A stretch of DNA of 64,000 bases, taken from positions 1 through 64,000 of the forward strand of contig NZ_VJOO01000009.1 of NCBI RefSeq assembly GCF_007556755.1. Direction: 5' to 3'. Origin of the DNA: Tepidimonas fonticaldi. GTDB lineage: Bacteria; Pseudomonadota; Gammaproteobacteria; Burkholderiales; Burkholderiaceae_C. Positions 26,082-35,740 of this stretch are shown piece after piece (the stretch's first letter is position 1; every line of letters starts with the position of its first letter). The notes under the pieces are model-generated. The model was given only the letters and a program-made list of their open reading frames with translations, ran no database searches and had not been told where the DNA came from. The position numbers were made by a program, and so were the translations under genes.

Positions 26082-26897
26082 TCAGGCAGCGCGGCGCAGT
26101 TGCTGTTGGTAGCCCTTGAGCACCTCCTCGCGCAACACGCCCCAGATGGCGGCGTGCAGCTCCAGGAAGCGCGGGGTCATCTTCACCTCGGCCACGTCGC
26201 GCGGGCGCGGGATGTCGATGGCGAATTCGCCGATCGGGCGCGAGGCCGGCCCGGCGCTCATCACCACCACCCGGTCGCTCATGGCGATGGCCTCGTCCAG
26301 GTCGTGCGTGATGAACAGCACCGCCTTGCGTTTGGCCTGCCACAGTGCCAGCACTTCGTTTTCCATCAACTGCCGGGTCTGGATGTCCAGCGCCGAGAAC
26401 GGCTCGTCCATCAGGATGATGTCGGGGTCGAGCACCAGCACCTGCGCGAGGCTGGCGCGCTTGCGCATGCCACCGCTCATCTGGTGCGGATAGCGGTCGC
26501 CAAAGGCCCCCAGGCCCACGCGGCGCAGCCACTCCTCGGCCTGTGCGCGTGCCTCGGCCGGCGGCATGCCGCGAAACTCCAGCCCCGCCATCACATTGCC
26601 CAGCGCCGTGCGCCACGGCATCAGGCTCTCGGCCTGGAACATGTAGCCCGCGCGCGCATTCAGGCCCGTCAGCGGCTGGCCAAAAATGCGCACCGTGCCC
26701 CGGCTGGGGGCCAGCAGCCCCGCGGCGACGTTGAGCAGCGTGCTCTTGCCGCAGCCGGTGGGGCCGACGACGCTGACGAATTCCCCAGCCCCCACCGTCA
26801 GCGAGACGTGCTCGACCGCCGTGTAGCGCTGGCCCGGGGCGTCCTTGCTGATGAAGGTGCAGGCGATGTCCTGCAGCTCGATCGCCGGCGTCGTCAC
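26082..26897 (-). CDS. ABC importer ATP-binding protein, NMT/SsuB/TauB type
   Basis: A 271-residue nucleotide-binding subunit with Walker A GPTGCGKST (about residues 47-55), Q-loop FQAESLMPWR, signature MSGGMRKRASLAQ (about 148), Walker B IILMDEPFSALD and the switch His in ITHDLDEA. The start is not sharp: a GTG at 26897, two bases after the substrate-binding protein stop, is the first codon that fits the spacing. It lies between the binding protein and the permease, matching the usual gene order for this importer family. Confidence 0.9.
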   Translation of the reverse strand: MTTPAIELQDIACTFISKDAPGQRYTAVEHVSLTVGAGEFVSVVGPTGCGKSTLLNVAAGLLAPSRGTVRIFGQPLTGLNARAGYMFQAESLMPWRTALGNVMAGLEFRGMPPAEARAQAEEWLRRVGLGAFGDRYPHQMSGGMRKRASLAQVLVLDPDIILMDEPFSALDIQTRQLMENEVLALWQAKRKAVLFITHDLDEAIAMSDRVVVMSAGPASRPIGEFAIDIPRPRDVAEVKMTPRFLELHAAIWGVLREEVLKGYQQQLRRAA

Positions 26898-26899
26898 CG

Positions 26900-27931
26900 T
26901 CAGCCTTTCGGATACTTGGCGTTGGCCTTTTGCACGAAGGCGTTGGTGTAGACGGCGTTCAGGTCCAGCTTGGCCGCGGCCAGCTTGTCGTCCACGCTGC
27001 CCAGTGCGCGGAAGGCGGTTTCCGCCCCCTTGGCCGGGAACGCCCCGTCCGGCGACAGCGCGGGCTTGGACGCCAGAAAGCCGTCGATGTATACCGCGCG
27101 GTCGCCCAGCAGGTAGCTTTCCGGCACCACCTTGATGATGTCGCCCGCGCCGGCCTGCTGAATCCACTTGTTGGCGCGCACCATGGCGTTGGTCAGGGCC
27201 TGCACCGTGTTGGGGTGCTTGTCCACGAACGGCACCGGCGCATACAGGCAGCCGGCCGGCATCGGGCCGCCAAAGACGCGCTCGGCCTCGGCCGGCTTGC
27301 GTGTGTCGACGACGATGCGCAGATCGCCCGAGCGCTGCAGCAGCGTGATGACCGGGTCGAGGTTGCTGATGGCGTCGATCTGGCCCGAGCGCATGGCGGC
27401 CACCGCGCCGTTGCTCGCCCCCACGCCGATGACACTGACGTCGCTGGGCTTGAGCCCCGCCTTGGCCAGCACGAAGTTGAGCATGATGTTGGTGGAACTG
27501 CCCGGGGCCGTGACGCCGATCTTCTTGCCCTTGAGGTCGGCGATCGATTTGAAGTTGGGCAGGGTCTTGGGGTTGACGCCGAGCACGATCTGCGGCGCCA
27601 GCCCCTGCAGCACGAAGGCGCGCATCGGCTGGCCCTTGAACTGCATGTTGACCGTGTGCTCGAACGCGCCGGAGACGGCGTCGGCGCTGCCCCCCACCAC
27701 GGCCTGCAGCGCCCGCGCGCCGCCCGCGAAATCGACGATGTTGACGTCCAGCCCCTCGGCCTTGAAATAGCCCAGTTCTTCCGCGATGGTCAGCGGCAGG
27801 TAATAGAACAGGTTCTTGCCGCCGACGGCGATGGTGACCTTGGTCTTTTCCAAGGCCTGGGCGCGCACCCAGGGGGCGGCGGTGGTGGCGGTCAGGGCCG
27901 CGGCGGCGGCCAGCCATTGGCGTCGTTGCAT
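26900..27931 (-). CDS. ABC importer substrate-binding protein, NMT1/SsuA-like
   Basis: A 343-residue periplasmic binding protein. The N-terminus MQRRQWLAAAAALTAT with cleavage after about residue 24 (WVRAQA) is an export signal; the RRQWL start is compatible with the Tat route. The mature part begins KVTIAVGGKNLFYYLPLTIAEE and shows the two-lobed NMT1 pattern (IADLKGKKIGVTAPGSST, NLDPVITLLQ). GAGGAGA (about 27945-27939) sets the start. It heads the operon; ligand unknown. Confidence 0.88.
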   Translation of the reverse strand: MQRRQWLAAAAALTATTAAPWVRAQALEKTKVTIAVGGKNLFYYLPLTIAEELGYFKAEGLDVNIVDFAGGARALQAVVGGSADAVSGAFEHTVNMQFKGQPMRAFVLQGLAPQIVLGVNPKTLPNFKSIADLKGKKIGVTAPGSSTNIMLNFVLAKAGLKPSDVSVIGVGASNGAVAAMRSGQIDAISNLDPVITLLQRSGDLRIVVDTRKPAEAERVFGGPMPAGCLYAPVPFVDKHPNTVQALTNAMVRANKWIQQAGAGDIIKVVPESYLLGDRAVYIDGFLASKPALSPDGAFPAKGAETAFRALGSVDDKLAAAKLDLNAVYTNAFVQKANAKYPKG

Positions 27932-28035
27932 CGTGCGTCTCCTCGTCGTATCGATGGTGATGGTCAGCGGACACTGTAGCGCAAAAGCGCCCGGCCTCGC
28001 GGGTCGCCCGGGGGCACGGGGCAGGGGCCGGTGGC

Positions 28036-29511
28036 TCAGCCGGCCCGCAGGGCGGTCAGCACACCCAGCACCGCCAGCGCCAGGACGTTGAGCACCAGGC
28101 CCGCGCGCGCCATCGCGCCGGCGCCGACCACGCCCGCGCCGTAGACGATGGCGTTGGGCGGCGTGGCCACCGGCAGCATGAAGGCGCACGAGGCCGCCAG
28201 CGCCACCGACGCGGCCATCGCCGCCGCCGGCAGGCCCAGCTCGGCGCTCAGCGTCAGCACGATCGGCACCAGCAGCGCGGCGCTGGCGGTGTTGCTGACC
28301 AGCTCGGTCAGGAAGATCACGAACGCGATCAGCGCCAGCCCGATCAGCCACGGCGGCCAGCCGTGCAGGTGCGCCAGCAGCGCCTGCACCAGCCAGGCGG
28401 TGGCGCCGGTGCGCGCCATCACCTCGCCCAGCGCCAGCCCGCCGCCGAACAGCAGCAGCACGCCCCACTGCGCGTGGCGCTCCAGCGCCTCGAAGCGCAG
28501 CGCGCCGCTGCCCACCAGCGCCACGATTGCGGCCAGCGCCACCAGCGCGTCCGCGTCGCCGGCGATGCCAAGCCGGCGCAGCAGCGGCGCGCCGACTACC
28601 CAGCCCAGCGCCGTCAGCGCGAAGATGACCGCCGTCAGCACGCGCGCCCGGGTCCAGACGAACGGCGCCTCGGCGTCGGCGTCCTGGGCCGGTGCGGTGA
28701 AGGTGGAGTCGCCATCCGCCGCACGGGGGGCGCTGCCGGGGGGGCTCCCCGGGCGGTGGAATGCCGGGCGCAGCAGCAGCGCCAGCGCCAGCCCCATCAG
28801 CGGCCACAGCAGCAGCGCGGCCGGCAGCCCGTAGGCCAGCCACGCCGCGAAGTCCAGCCCCGCCTGCGCCGCGGCGATGGCGTTCGGCGGGCTGCCCACC
28901 AGCGTGGCCATGCCGCCGATGCTGGCGCTGTAGGCCACGCCCAGCAGCACGAAGGCCGCGGTGCGCGTCGCGGCCATGTCGTTGGGTGCGGCCGGTGCAG
29001 GCGGCCGCACCGCCCCGTCGCCGGGGCCGGCCGGTACCGCGGGCCACCAGCCCCCGCGCTGCAGCAGCCCGATGGCCAGCGGCAGCATCATGGCCGTGGT
29101 GGCGGTGTTGCTCAGCCACATCGACAGCAGCGCCGTGGTGCCCCACAGGCCCAGCACCGCGGGCCACGGCCGCCCGCGCGCCAGCCGCAGCAGCTGCCGC
29201 GCCAGCGCCCGGTCCAGCCCGTGCTGCGTCAGCGCCGCCGCCAGCGCGAAGCCGCCCAGGAACAAAAAGATCACCGGCTGCGCGAAGGCCGCCAGCGCCT
29301 CGCGCAGCGGCAGCAGGCCCAGGCCCACCGCCAGCAGCGGCACCAGCAGCGCCGTCACGCTCAGGTGCAGCGCCTGCGTCAGCCACAGCAGGCCGATGGC
29401 CGCAAACAGCGCCAGCCCGCCGCGTGCGGCGGCAGGCGCGTCCACGCCCGCGTGCACCGCCAGCGCCGCCACAGCGGCGGCCGCCAGACCCACGGCCGCG
29501 CGCGCCGTCAT
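28036..29511 (-). CDS. SLC13/DASS-family anion symporter
   Basis: A 491-residue membrane carrier of the divalent anion:sodium symporter family, usually moving dicarboxylates or sulfate. The paired SNT substrate/Na+ motifs are present: SNTATTAMMLP in the first half and SNTASAALLVP in the second, each followed by a loop ending in PPNAI (VGSPPNAI, ATPPNAI). A Pro/Asp-rich cytoplasmic loop of about 40 residues separates the halves. The ATG overlaps the stop of the DHA2 gene by 4 bp (ATGA), so the two transporters are cotranscribed. Confidence 0.88.
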   Translation of the reverse strand: MTARAAVGLAAAAVAALAVHAGVDAPAAARGGLALFAAIGLLWLTQALHLSVTALLVPLLAVGLGLLPLREALAAFAQPVIFLFLGGFALAAALTQHGLDRALARQLLRLARGRPWPAVLGLWGTTALLSMWLSNTATTAMMLPLAIGLLQRGGWWPAVPAGPGDGAVRPPAPAAPNDMAATRTAAFVLLGVAYSASIGGMATLVGSPPNAIAAAQAGLDFAAWLAYGLPAALLLWPLMGLALALLLRPAFHRPGSPPGSAPRAADGDSTFTAPAQDADAEAPFVWTRARVLTAVIFALTALGWVVGAPLLRRLGIAGDADALVALAAIVALVGSGALRFEALERHAQWGVLLLFGGGLALGEVMARTGATAWLVQALLAHLHGWPPWLIGLALIAFVIFLTELVSNTASAALLVPIVLTLSAELGLPAAAMAASVALAASCAFMLPVATPPNAIVYGAGVVGAGAMARAGLVLNVLALAVLGVLTALRAG

Positions 29512-31028
29512 CGCCGCCCCTCCGGATGGCGGGGCGGTCGCAGCGCCCGGGCGCTCAGCAGCGCCAGCGCGCACACCCCGGCCAGCAGCCAGAACGTGTC
29601 GGCGAAAGCCCCCAGCCGCGCCGGCGCCGTGGCGGCCCCTGCCGCCGCGTCGGCCAGCGCCCCCGGCCCCATCGCGGCCACCCCGTGGGCCGCCAGCCGC
29701 CATTCCAGAAACACCCCGCACACGCTCACCCCCGCCGCCCCGCCCAGCATGCGCAGCAGGTTGATGGCGCTGGAGCCGTGCGGCAGCTGCGCTGCCGGCA
29801 GGCCCCGCATCGCCCCCAGGTTGAGCGACGGCAGCACGAAGCCCAGCCCGACGCGCCCGAGCACCGCCAGCGCCACCAGCAGCGCCAGCGGCGCGCCGGC
29901 CGGCACGAGCGCGAAGGCGACGAACGACAGCGTCAGCAGCGCCAGGCCCACGGCGACCAGCCGGTGGGCCGGCTGGCGATCGGCCAGCCGCCCGACGACG
30001 GCGATGGTCAGCGCCAGTACCAGACCGGCCGGCAGCAGCAGCGCGCCCACCCACGCCGCCGACAGCCCCAGCCCGAGCTGCAGATAGACCGGAAACAGGT
30101 AGGTGGAGCCGAACAGCGCCGCGCCGTAGATCAGCGACACCACGCTGCCGGCGGCGAACGCCCGGTGGCCGAAGACGCCCAGGTGCATCAGCGGCTGCGG
30201 CCGGCCCCGGTGCGCGCGCCGCCGCTGCCACGCCACGAAGGCCGCCAGCAGCACGCCGGCCAGCGTCAGCAGCGCCGCCGCCCGCCCCGGCGGGCCGCCG
30301 TGCAGCACGGTCAGCCCCAACAGCAGCGCCAGCGTGGCCGCCGCCGCCAGCGCCAGCCCAGCCAGATCCAGCGCCAGCCCGGGGCGGGCCGGCACGCCGC
30401 CCGGCGCCGTCACCGGCACGTAACGCCGCGCCAGCGCCCACGACACCAGCCCGAACGGCACCACGAGGAAGAAGATCGCCCGCCAGCCCCAGGCGTCCAC
30501 CAGCAGGCCGCCCAGGCTCGGCCCTAGCGCCGGGGCCAGCACCACGCCCATCCCGAACAGACCGCTGGCGCGGCCCTGCTCGTCGGGCCCGAAGGCGCGC
30601 AGGATGATGATGGCCGGAATCGGCTGCACGATGCCGGCGGCCACCCCTTCGGCCAGCCGGGCCGCCAGCACCAGCGCGTAGTGGTCGGCCACGCCGCCCA
30701 GCACGCCGCCCGCGATCAGCGCCGCCATGCACAGCACGTAGGTGCGCCGAAAGCCAAAGCGCGCCAGCATCCACGGCGTCGTCAGCATCGACACCACCGA
30801 GGCGGCCATGAAGCCGGAGGTGACCCACTGCGCCGCGTCCTGCCCGAGGCCGAAGTGGTGGCTCAGGTCCGGGATGGCGACGTTGACGACGGTCGAGGAC
30901 ACCAGCGCCGCCATCGCGCCCAGCATCACTGACAGCAGCAGCCGCCAGCGGTAGCGCGGGCCGTAGCGCGCCTGCAGCGCTTGCAGGCTGTCGGGCGCGG
31001 CGGGGGCAGGGGCGGGCGGGGCGGACAT
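29508..31028 (-). CDS. DHA2-type MFS efflux transporter (EmrB/QacA-like)
   Basis: A 506-residue carrier with about 14 predicted membrane segments. After a Pro/Ala-rich N-terminus, the first segments show STVVNVAIPDLSHHFG and AAQWVTSGFMAASV, the classical DHA2 motif D1 region, and LAPALGPSLGGLLVDAWGWR is motif C, the antiporter signature. Drug or metabolite export is inferred; no membrane-fusion partner gene (EmrA) is adjacent. It is divergent from pyrF with only 32 bp between the start codons. Confidence 0.9.
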   Translation of the reverse strand: MSAPPAPAPAAPDSLQALQARYGPRYRWRLLLSVMLGAMAALVSSTVVNVAIPDLSHHFGLGQDAAQWVTSGFMAASVVSMLTTPWMLARFGFRRTYVLCMAALIAGGVLGGVADHYALVLAARLAEGVAAGIVQPIPAIIILRAFGPDEQGRASGLFGMGVVLAPALGPSLGGLLVDAWGWRAIFFLVVPFGLVSWALARRYVPVTAPGGVPARPGLALDLAGLALAAAATLALLLGLTVLHGGPPGRAAALLTLAGVLLAAFVAWQRRRAHRGRPQPLMHLGVFGHRAFAAGSVVSLIYGAALFGSTYLFPVYLQLGLGLSAAWVGALLLPAGLVLALTIAVVGRLADRQPAHRLVAVGLALLTLSFVAFALVPAGAPLALLVALAVLGRVGLGFVLPSLNLGAMRGLPAAQLPHGSSAINLLRMLGGAAGVSVCGVFLEWRLAAHGVAAMGPGALADAAAGAATAPARLGAFADTFWLLAGVCALALLSARALRPPRHPEGRR

Positions 31029-31048
31029 GGCGGCATGGTAGCCGCTTC

Positions 31049-31054
31049 TACAAT
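31049..31054 (+). promoter_or_regulatory. pyrF -10 element TACAAT, leaderless spacing
   Basis: TACAAT ends 6 nt before the pyrF ATG at 31061, which places the expected transcription start on the A of that ATG. There is no Shine-Dalgarno. A -35 match is not visible in the 32-bp gap. Confidence 0.5.
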
Positions 31055-31060
31055 CCCGGC

Positions 31061-31900
31061 ATGAGCTTTGTCGACATGCTGCTGCGCGCCGAGGCGCGCC
31101 ACCGCTCGCGCCTGTGCGTCGGGCTGGACCCGGACCCGGCGCGCCTGCCCGGCCGCTGGCGCGGCCGCGTGGAGCACCTGTACGACTTCTGTGCCGCCAT
31201 CGTCGACGCCACCGCCGACCTCGTCTGCGCCTACAAACCGCAGATCGCCTACTTCGCCGCACACGGGGCAGAGGCGCAGCTCGAGCGCCTGATGGCGCAC
31301 ATCCGCGTGGCCGCGCCCGAGGTGCCGATCATCCTGGACGCCAAGCGCGGCGACATCGGCAGCACCGCCGAGCAGTACGCCCGGGAGGCGTTCGAGCGCT
31401 ACGGGGCGGACGCGGTGACGCTGTCGCCGTTCATGGGCTTCGATTCGGTCGAGCCCTACCTGCGCTACCCCGGCAAGGGGGTGTTCCTGCTGTGCCGCAC
31501 CAGCAACCCCGGCGGCGACGACCTGCAGGCCCAGCGCCTGGCCGACGTGCCGGGCCAGCCGCGGCTGTACGAGCACATCGCGGCGCTGGCGCAGGGGCCG
31601 TGGAACCGCCACGGCCAGATGGGGCTGGTGGTGGGCGCCACCTACCCGCAGGAGATCGAGCGTGTGCGCGCGATCGCGCCCACGGTGCCGCTGCTGATCC
31701 CGGGCGTCGGCGCGCAGGGGGGCGACGCCGCCACCACGGTGCGCGCCGGCTGGCGCGGCGACGCGCAGGGCCGCACCACGGGGCCGGTGATCGTCAACTC
31801 CTCGCGCGCCATCCTGTACGCCAGCGCGGGCGAGGACTTCGCCGCCGCCGCGCGCGCCGAGGCCGAGCGCACGCGCGCGGCGCTGTGGCTGGCGCCCTGA
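31061..31900 (+). CDS. pyrF: Orotidine 5'-phosphate decarboxylase, type 2
   Basis: Final step of UMP synthesis, 279 residues, belonging to the longer type 2 group rather than the E. coli-like type 1. The catalytic block LDAKRGDIGSTAEQYA (about residues 92-107) has the Lys and Asp residues of the active site, and CVGLDPDP at the N-terminus and PGVGAQGGD near the C-terminus bind the phosphate. Transcription and translation probably begin at the same base (see the element at 31049). The FHA gene converges with it, with 17 bp between stops. Confidence 0.96.
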   Translation: MSFVDMLLRAEARHRSRLCVGLDPDPARLPGRWRGRVEHLYDFCAAIVDATADLVCAYKPQIAYFAAHGAEAQLERLMAHIRVAAPEVPIILDAKRGDIGSTAEQYAREAFERYGADAVTLSPFMGFDSVEPYLRYPGKGVFLLCRTSNPGGDDLQAQRLADVPGQPRLYEHIAALAQGPWNRHGQMGLVVGATYPQEIERVRAIAPTVPLLIPGVGAQGGDAATTVRAGWRGDAQGRTTGPVIVNSSRAILYASAGEDFAAAARAEAERTRAALWLAP

Positions 31901-31917
31901 GCGGGGGCCGCCAAGGA

Positions 31918-32526
31918 TCAGCAGAGCACGAAGCGGATGCGTGTGCCGGCCAGTGCGATCACGTCCCCGTCGTGCAACGGGGCGCCGCTGGGGCCGATGG
32001 CCTGGCCATTGAGCGTCGCGGGGTGCTCCCCGGCCGCCTGGGTCAGCACATAGTCCGCGCCGGTGCGCGTCAACGTGGCCACCGCGACCCCGGGTTTGCC
32101 GATGGTGGTGGCCGCCTTGGTCAGCGCCACGGTTCGGCCGGCGGCCGGGCCATCCAGCACCTCCAGCCGGGCTTGCCGCGCCGGCTGCGCCAGGGCGGGG
32201 GGCGGGGCTGCCGCCGTCGCGGTCGGGGGTAGGGGGGTGTCGTCGATCACCCGCAACTGATAGCGCGCGATCTCGATCAGATCGTCGGGGCCCACGTCGG
32301 CCGACACGACGGCGCGGCCGTTGACGTAGGTGCCGTTGGTGCTGTTGAGGTCGAGCACCTGCACGCGGCCGTCCGGCTGCAGCACGAACACCGCGTGCTC
32401 GCCGCTGACGGCCAGGTGTTCCATCACGATGTCGTTGTACGGCCGCCGCCCGACCGTGGTGCGGGGGCGGGTCAGGGGCAGGCGCTGGAGCTCGCGGCCG
32501 TCCAGCGCGATGGTCAGCGTGGGCAT
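31918..32526 (-). CDS. Tandem FHA-domain protein
   Basis: A 202-residue protein with two forkhead-associated domains. The first (about residues 23-90) keeps the phosphothreonine-binding set: GRRPYNDI, SGEHAVF and LNSTNGTYVNG. The second (about 128-200) is degenerate: TTIGKPG and ATLNGQAIG are present but the Ser/His pair is not obvious. A Pro/Ala linker joins them. The gene overlaps the PP2C phosphatase gene by 13 bp, implying a phospho-Ser/Thr signalling pair; the matching kinase is not in the window. Confidence 0.88.
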   Translation of the reverse strand: MPTLTIALDGRELQRLPLTRPRTTVGRRPYNDIVMEHLAVSGEHAVFVLQPDGRVQVLDLNSTNGTYVNGRAVVSADVGPDDLIEIARYQLRVIDDTPLPPTATAAAPPPALAQPARQARLEVLDGPAAGRTVALTKAATTIGKPGVAVATLTRTGADYVLTQAAGEHPATLNGQAIGPSGAPLHDGDVIALAGTRIRFVLC

Positions 32527-33275
32527 GGGGCGCTCCCGGCCGCGCCATCGGGCGCGCAGTGGATCAGGGCGACGGTGAGGTTGTCGCGGCCGCCGGCGGC
32601 GTTGGCCGCGGCGATCAGGGCCTGCGCCGCGTCGGCGCCCCGGCCGCAGCGGCACAGCAGGTGGGCGATCTCCGGCTCCGTCAGCATGTCGGTGAGGCCA
32701 TCCGAGCACAGCAGGTAGGTGTCGCCCGCCGCCACCGTATGTAAGGCGATGTCGGCGTCCACCCGCGGGGCGATGCCGATGCCCCGCGTGACCAGATTGC
32801 GGTAATCGGTGGCGCGGGCGTCTTGTGCGCGGATCAGGCCCGCGTCGATGTGCTCCTGCACCAGGGTGTGGTCGCGGGTCAGCGGCGCAAACTGCCCCTG
32901 GCGCAAGCGGTACAGGCGCGAGTCGCCCACGTGCCCCACGGCCAGGCGGTCCCCCCGCACCCATGCGGCGACCACCGTCGTGGCCATGCCGCGGTGCGCC
33001 GGGTGGCTCAGCGCGTCCAGATAGACCGCGGCATTGGCCCGTTCGATGGCCTGCGCCAGGGCCTGCCCGGGGTCGGTGCCCACGGTGTGGGGGTGTTGGC
33101 GCAGCGTGGCATGCACCACCTCGCAGCACAGCCGGCTGGCCACCTCGCCGGCGTTGTAGCCGCCCATGCCATCGGCCAGCACGGCCAGTCCCAATTGGGT
33201 ATCGACGAGCACGGCGTCTTCGTTGTTGGGACGCACCCGGCCGACATCCGTGGCACAGGCGAACTGGTATTGCAT
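32514..33275 (-). CDS. PP2C-family serine/threonine phosphatase (Stp1-like)
   Basis: A 253-residue Mn2+/Mg2+-dependent phosphatase without membrane or sensor domains. PP2C motifs run in order: RPNNEDAVLVD, VLADGMGGYNAGEVAS (metal-binding Asp), VGHVGDSRLYR, LTRDHTLVQE, LLCSDGLTDML and GGRDNLTVALI. It resembles PrpC/Stp1-type enzymes that reverse PknB-like kinases or act with type VI secretion PppA. It is the first gene of the two-gene unit with the FHA protein; start ATG at 33275. Confidence 0.92.
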   Translation of the reverse strand: MQYQFACATDVGRVRPNNEDAVLVDTQLGLAVLADGMGGYNAGEVASRLCCEVVHATLRQHPHTVGTDPGQALAQAIERANAAVYLDALSHPAHRGMATTVVAAWVRGDRLAVGHVGDSRLYRLRQGQFAPLTRDHTLVQEHIDAGLIRAQDARATDYRNLVTRGIGIAPRVDADIALHTVAAGDTYLLCSDGLTDMLTEPEIAHLLCRCGRGADAAQALIAAANAAGGRDNLTVALIHCAPDGAAGSAPCPR

Positions 33276-33323
33276 GGTGCGGTGCAGGGCGTGGGGCTAC
33301 CGCAGTGTAGCGCCCCGCGCGCG

Positions 33324-33352
33324 CAAAAAAACGGCCCCGCCAAAGCGGGGCC
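33324..33352 (-). terminator. Rho-independent terminator of sucCD
   Basis: On the minus strand GGCCCCGC (33352-33345), a 4-nt loop TTTG and GCGGGGCC (33340-33333) are followed by GTTTTTTTGCG. The 8-bp GC stem plus seven T residues is the clearest intrinsic terminator in the window and lies 42 bp past sucD. Confidence 0.9.
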
Positions 33353-33393
33353 GGGCCGTTCTGGCGGGGCGCAAGGGGCGCCGCCGCTTGCGA

Positions 33394-34287
33394 TCAGAGC
33401 AGGCTCTTGAGCAGCTTGCCCATCTCGGAGGGGTTGCGCGTGACCTTGAAGCCGCACTCCTCCATGATGGCGAGTTTGGCCTCGGCCGTGTCGGCGCCGC
33501 CGCTGATCAGCGCGCCGGCGTGGCCCATGCGCTTGCCCGGGGGGGCGGTGACGCCGGCGATGAAGCCGACCACCGGCTTTTTCATGTGCTCCTTGCACCA
33601 GCGCGCGGCCTCGGCCTCGTCCGGCCCGCCGATCTCGCCGATCATGATGACGGCGTCGGTGTCCGGATCGTCGTTGAACATCTTCATCACGTCGATGTGC
33701 TTGAGGCCGTTGATCGGGTCGCCGCCGATGCCCACCGCGCTGGACTGGCCCAGCCCGAGCTCGGTGAGCTGCGCGACCGCCTCGTAGGTCAGCGTGCCGG
33801 AGCGCGACACCACGCCGATGCGGCCCTTGCGGTGGATGTGGCCCGGCATGATGCCGATTTTGATTTCCTCCGGCGTGATCAGGCCCGGGCAGTTCGGCCC
33901 CAGCAGCAGCGTCTTCTTGCCGCCGGCGGCCTCCTTGGCCTTCATCTTGTTGCGCACCATCAGCATGTCGCGCACGGGAATGCCTTCGGTGATGCAGACC
34001 ACCAGGTCCAGGTCGGCCTCCACCGCCTCCCAGATGGCGTCCGCCGCGCCGGCCGGCGGCACGTAGATGACGCTGACCGTGGCACCCGTCTCGGCCGCCG
34101 CCTCTTTCACGGAGGCGTAGATGGGGATGTCGAAAATCTTCTCACCGGCCTTCTTGGGGTTGACGCCGGCGACGAAGCAGTTTTTGCCGTTGGCGTACTC
34201 CTGGCACTTTTCGGTGTGGAACTGGCCCGTCTTGCCGGTGATGCCCTGGGTGATGACCTTGGTGTCTTTGTTGATCAGGATGGACAT
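33394..34287 (-). CDS. sucD: Succinyl-CoA ligase, alpha subunit
   Basis: A 297-residue subunit carrying CoA binding and the phosphohistidine of succinyl-CoA synthetase in the TCA cycle. Motifs: [14 protein letters not shown] near the N-terminus (CoA), [22 protein letters not shown] and [15 protein letters not shown] with the active-site His (about residue 247). The ATG at 34287 is preceded by AGAGGAAAG. It lies 27 bp after sucC and ends before the strong terminator at 33324-33352, so the operon is just sucCD. Confidence 0.97.
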   Translation of the reverse strand: MSILINKDTKVITQGITGKTGQFHTEKCQEYANGKNCFVAGVNPKKAGEKIFDIPIYASVKEAAAETGATVSVIYVPPAGAADAIWEAVEADLDLVVCITEGIPVRDMLMVRNKMKAKEAAGGKKTLLLGPNCPGLITPEEIKIGIMPGHIHRKGRIGVVSRSGTLTYEAVAQLTELGLGQSSAVGIGGDPINGLKHIDVMKMFNDDPDTDAVIMIGEIGGPDEAEAARWCKEHMKKPVVGFIAGVTAPPGKRMGHAGALISGGADTAEAKLAIMEECGFKVTRNPSEMGKLLKSLL

Positions 34288-34314
34288 GATGCGCTTTCCT
34301 CTCGGCAGGGCCAA

Positions 34315-35481
<1,167 letters not shown>

Positions 35482-35578
35482 GTGGTTCCTGTCTGAAGTG
35501 GCGTCTGACGGGAGGTCCGCCCGGCAGCAGGCGAGGGGTCGGCCAGACCGCTCGCGCCGCCGCGTGCACGAGTGCGCA

Positions 35579-35615
35579 GCGCCCCAGCATGGGGCGCCAC
35601 GGCTGGCGGGCCAGC
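35579..35615 (-). other. Two adjacent hairpins in the probable sucC leader
   Basis: GCGCCCCA and TGGGGCGC (35579-35586 and 35590-35597) form a perfect 8-bp stem with a 3-nt loop; GCTGG and CCAGC (35602-35606 and 35611-35615) form a second one. Both would lie in the 5' leader if sucC transcription starts near 35625. They do not match a riboswitch class I know. Confidence 0.35.
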
Positions 35616-35645
35616 GCGGGACAGCGCGAACTGTATCATGGTGCG

Positions 35646-35664
35646 TCGCACAAACCTTGTGCGA
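35646..35664. promoter_or_regulatory. Perfect 8+3+8 palindrome between sucC and argC
   Basis: TCGCACAA, spacer ACC, TTGTGCGA: a perfect 8-bp inverted repeat with a 3-nt centre. On the minus strand it sits just upstream of GATACA/TACAGT (about 35639-35632), a possible sucC -10, so it would cover the -35 zone. Its form fits a GntR- or TetR-type dimer site; the regulator is unknown. A second, smaller repeat TTGAC-CTT-GTCAA (35700-35712) lies closer to argC. Confidence 0.45.
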
Positions 35665-35740
35665 AGCTGACGGGCCGCGCCGTCCCGTCGGGCGGGATTT
35701 TGACCTTGTCAATGGGGGGCAACCCCCGTGGAGTATCGCG

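Noticed and set aside
27932-28035. Looked for a terminator or promoter pair between the SLC13 gene and the ABC operon
   Set aside because: Only a GCGC-TTTT-GCGC mini-hairpin and a poor TACAGT are visible; not strong enough to annotate.
28363-30527. Long plus-strand frames opposite the SLC13 and DHA2 transporters
   Set aside because: Gln/Arg/Pro low-complexity products with no domain; the minus-strand transporters have proper motifs and overlapping starts.
35713-35728. GGGGGG-CAA-CCCCC hairpin just before argC considered as a terminator
   Set aside because: No T-run on either strand and it lies 13 nt before the argC start; at most a translational element.
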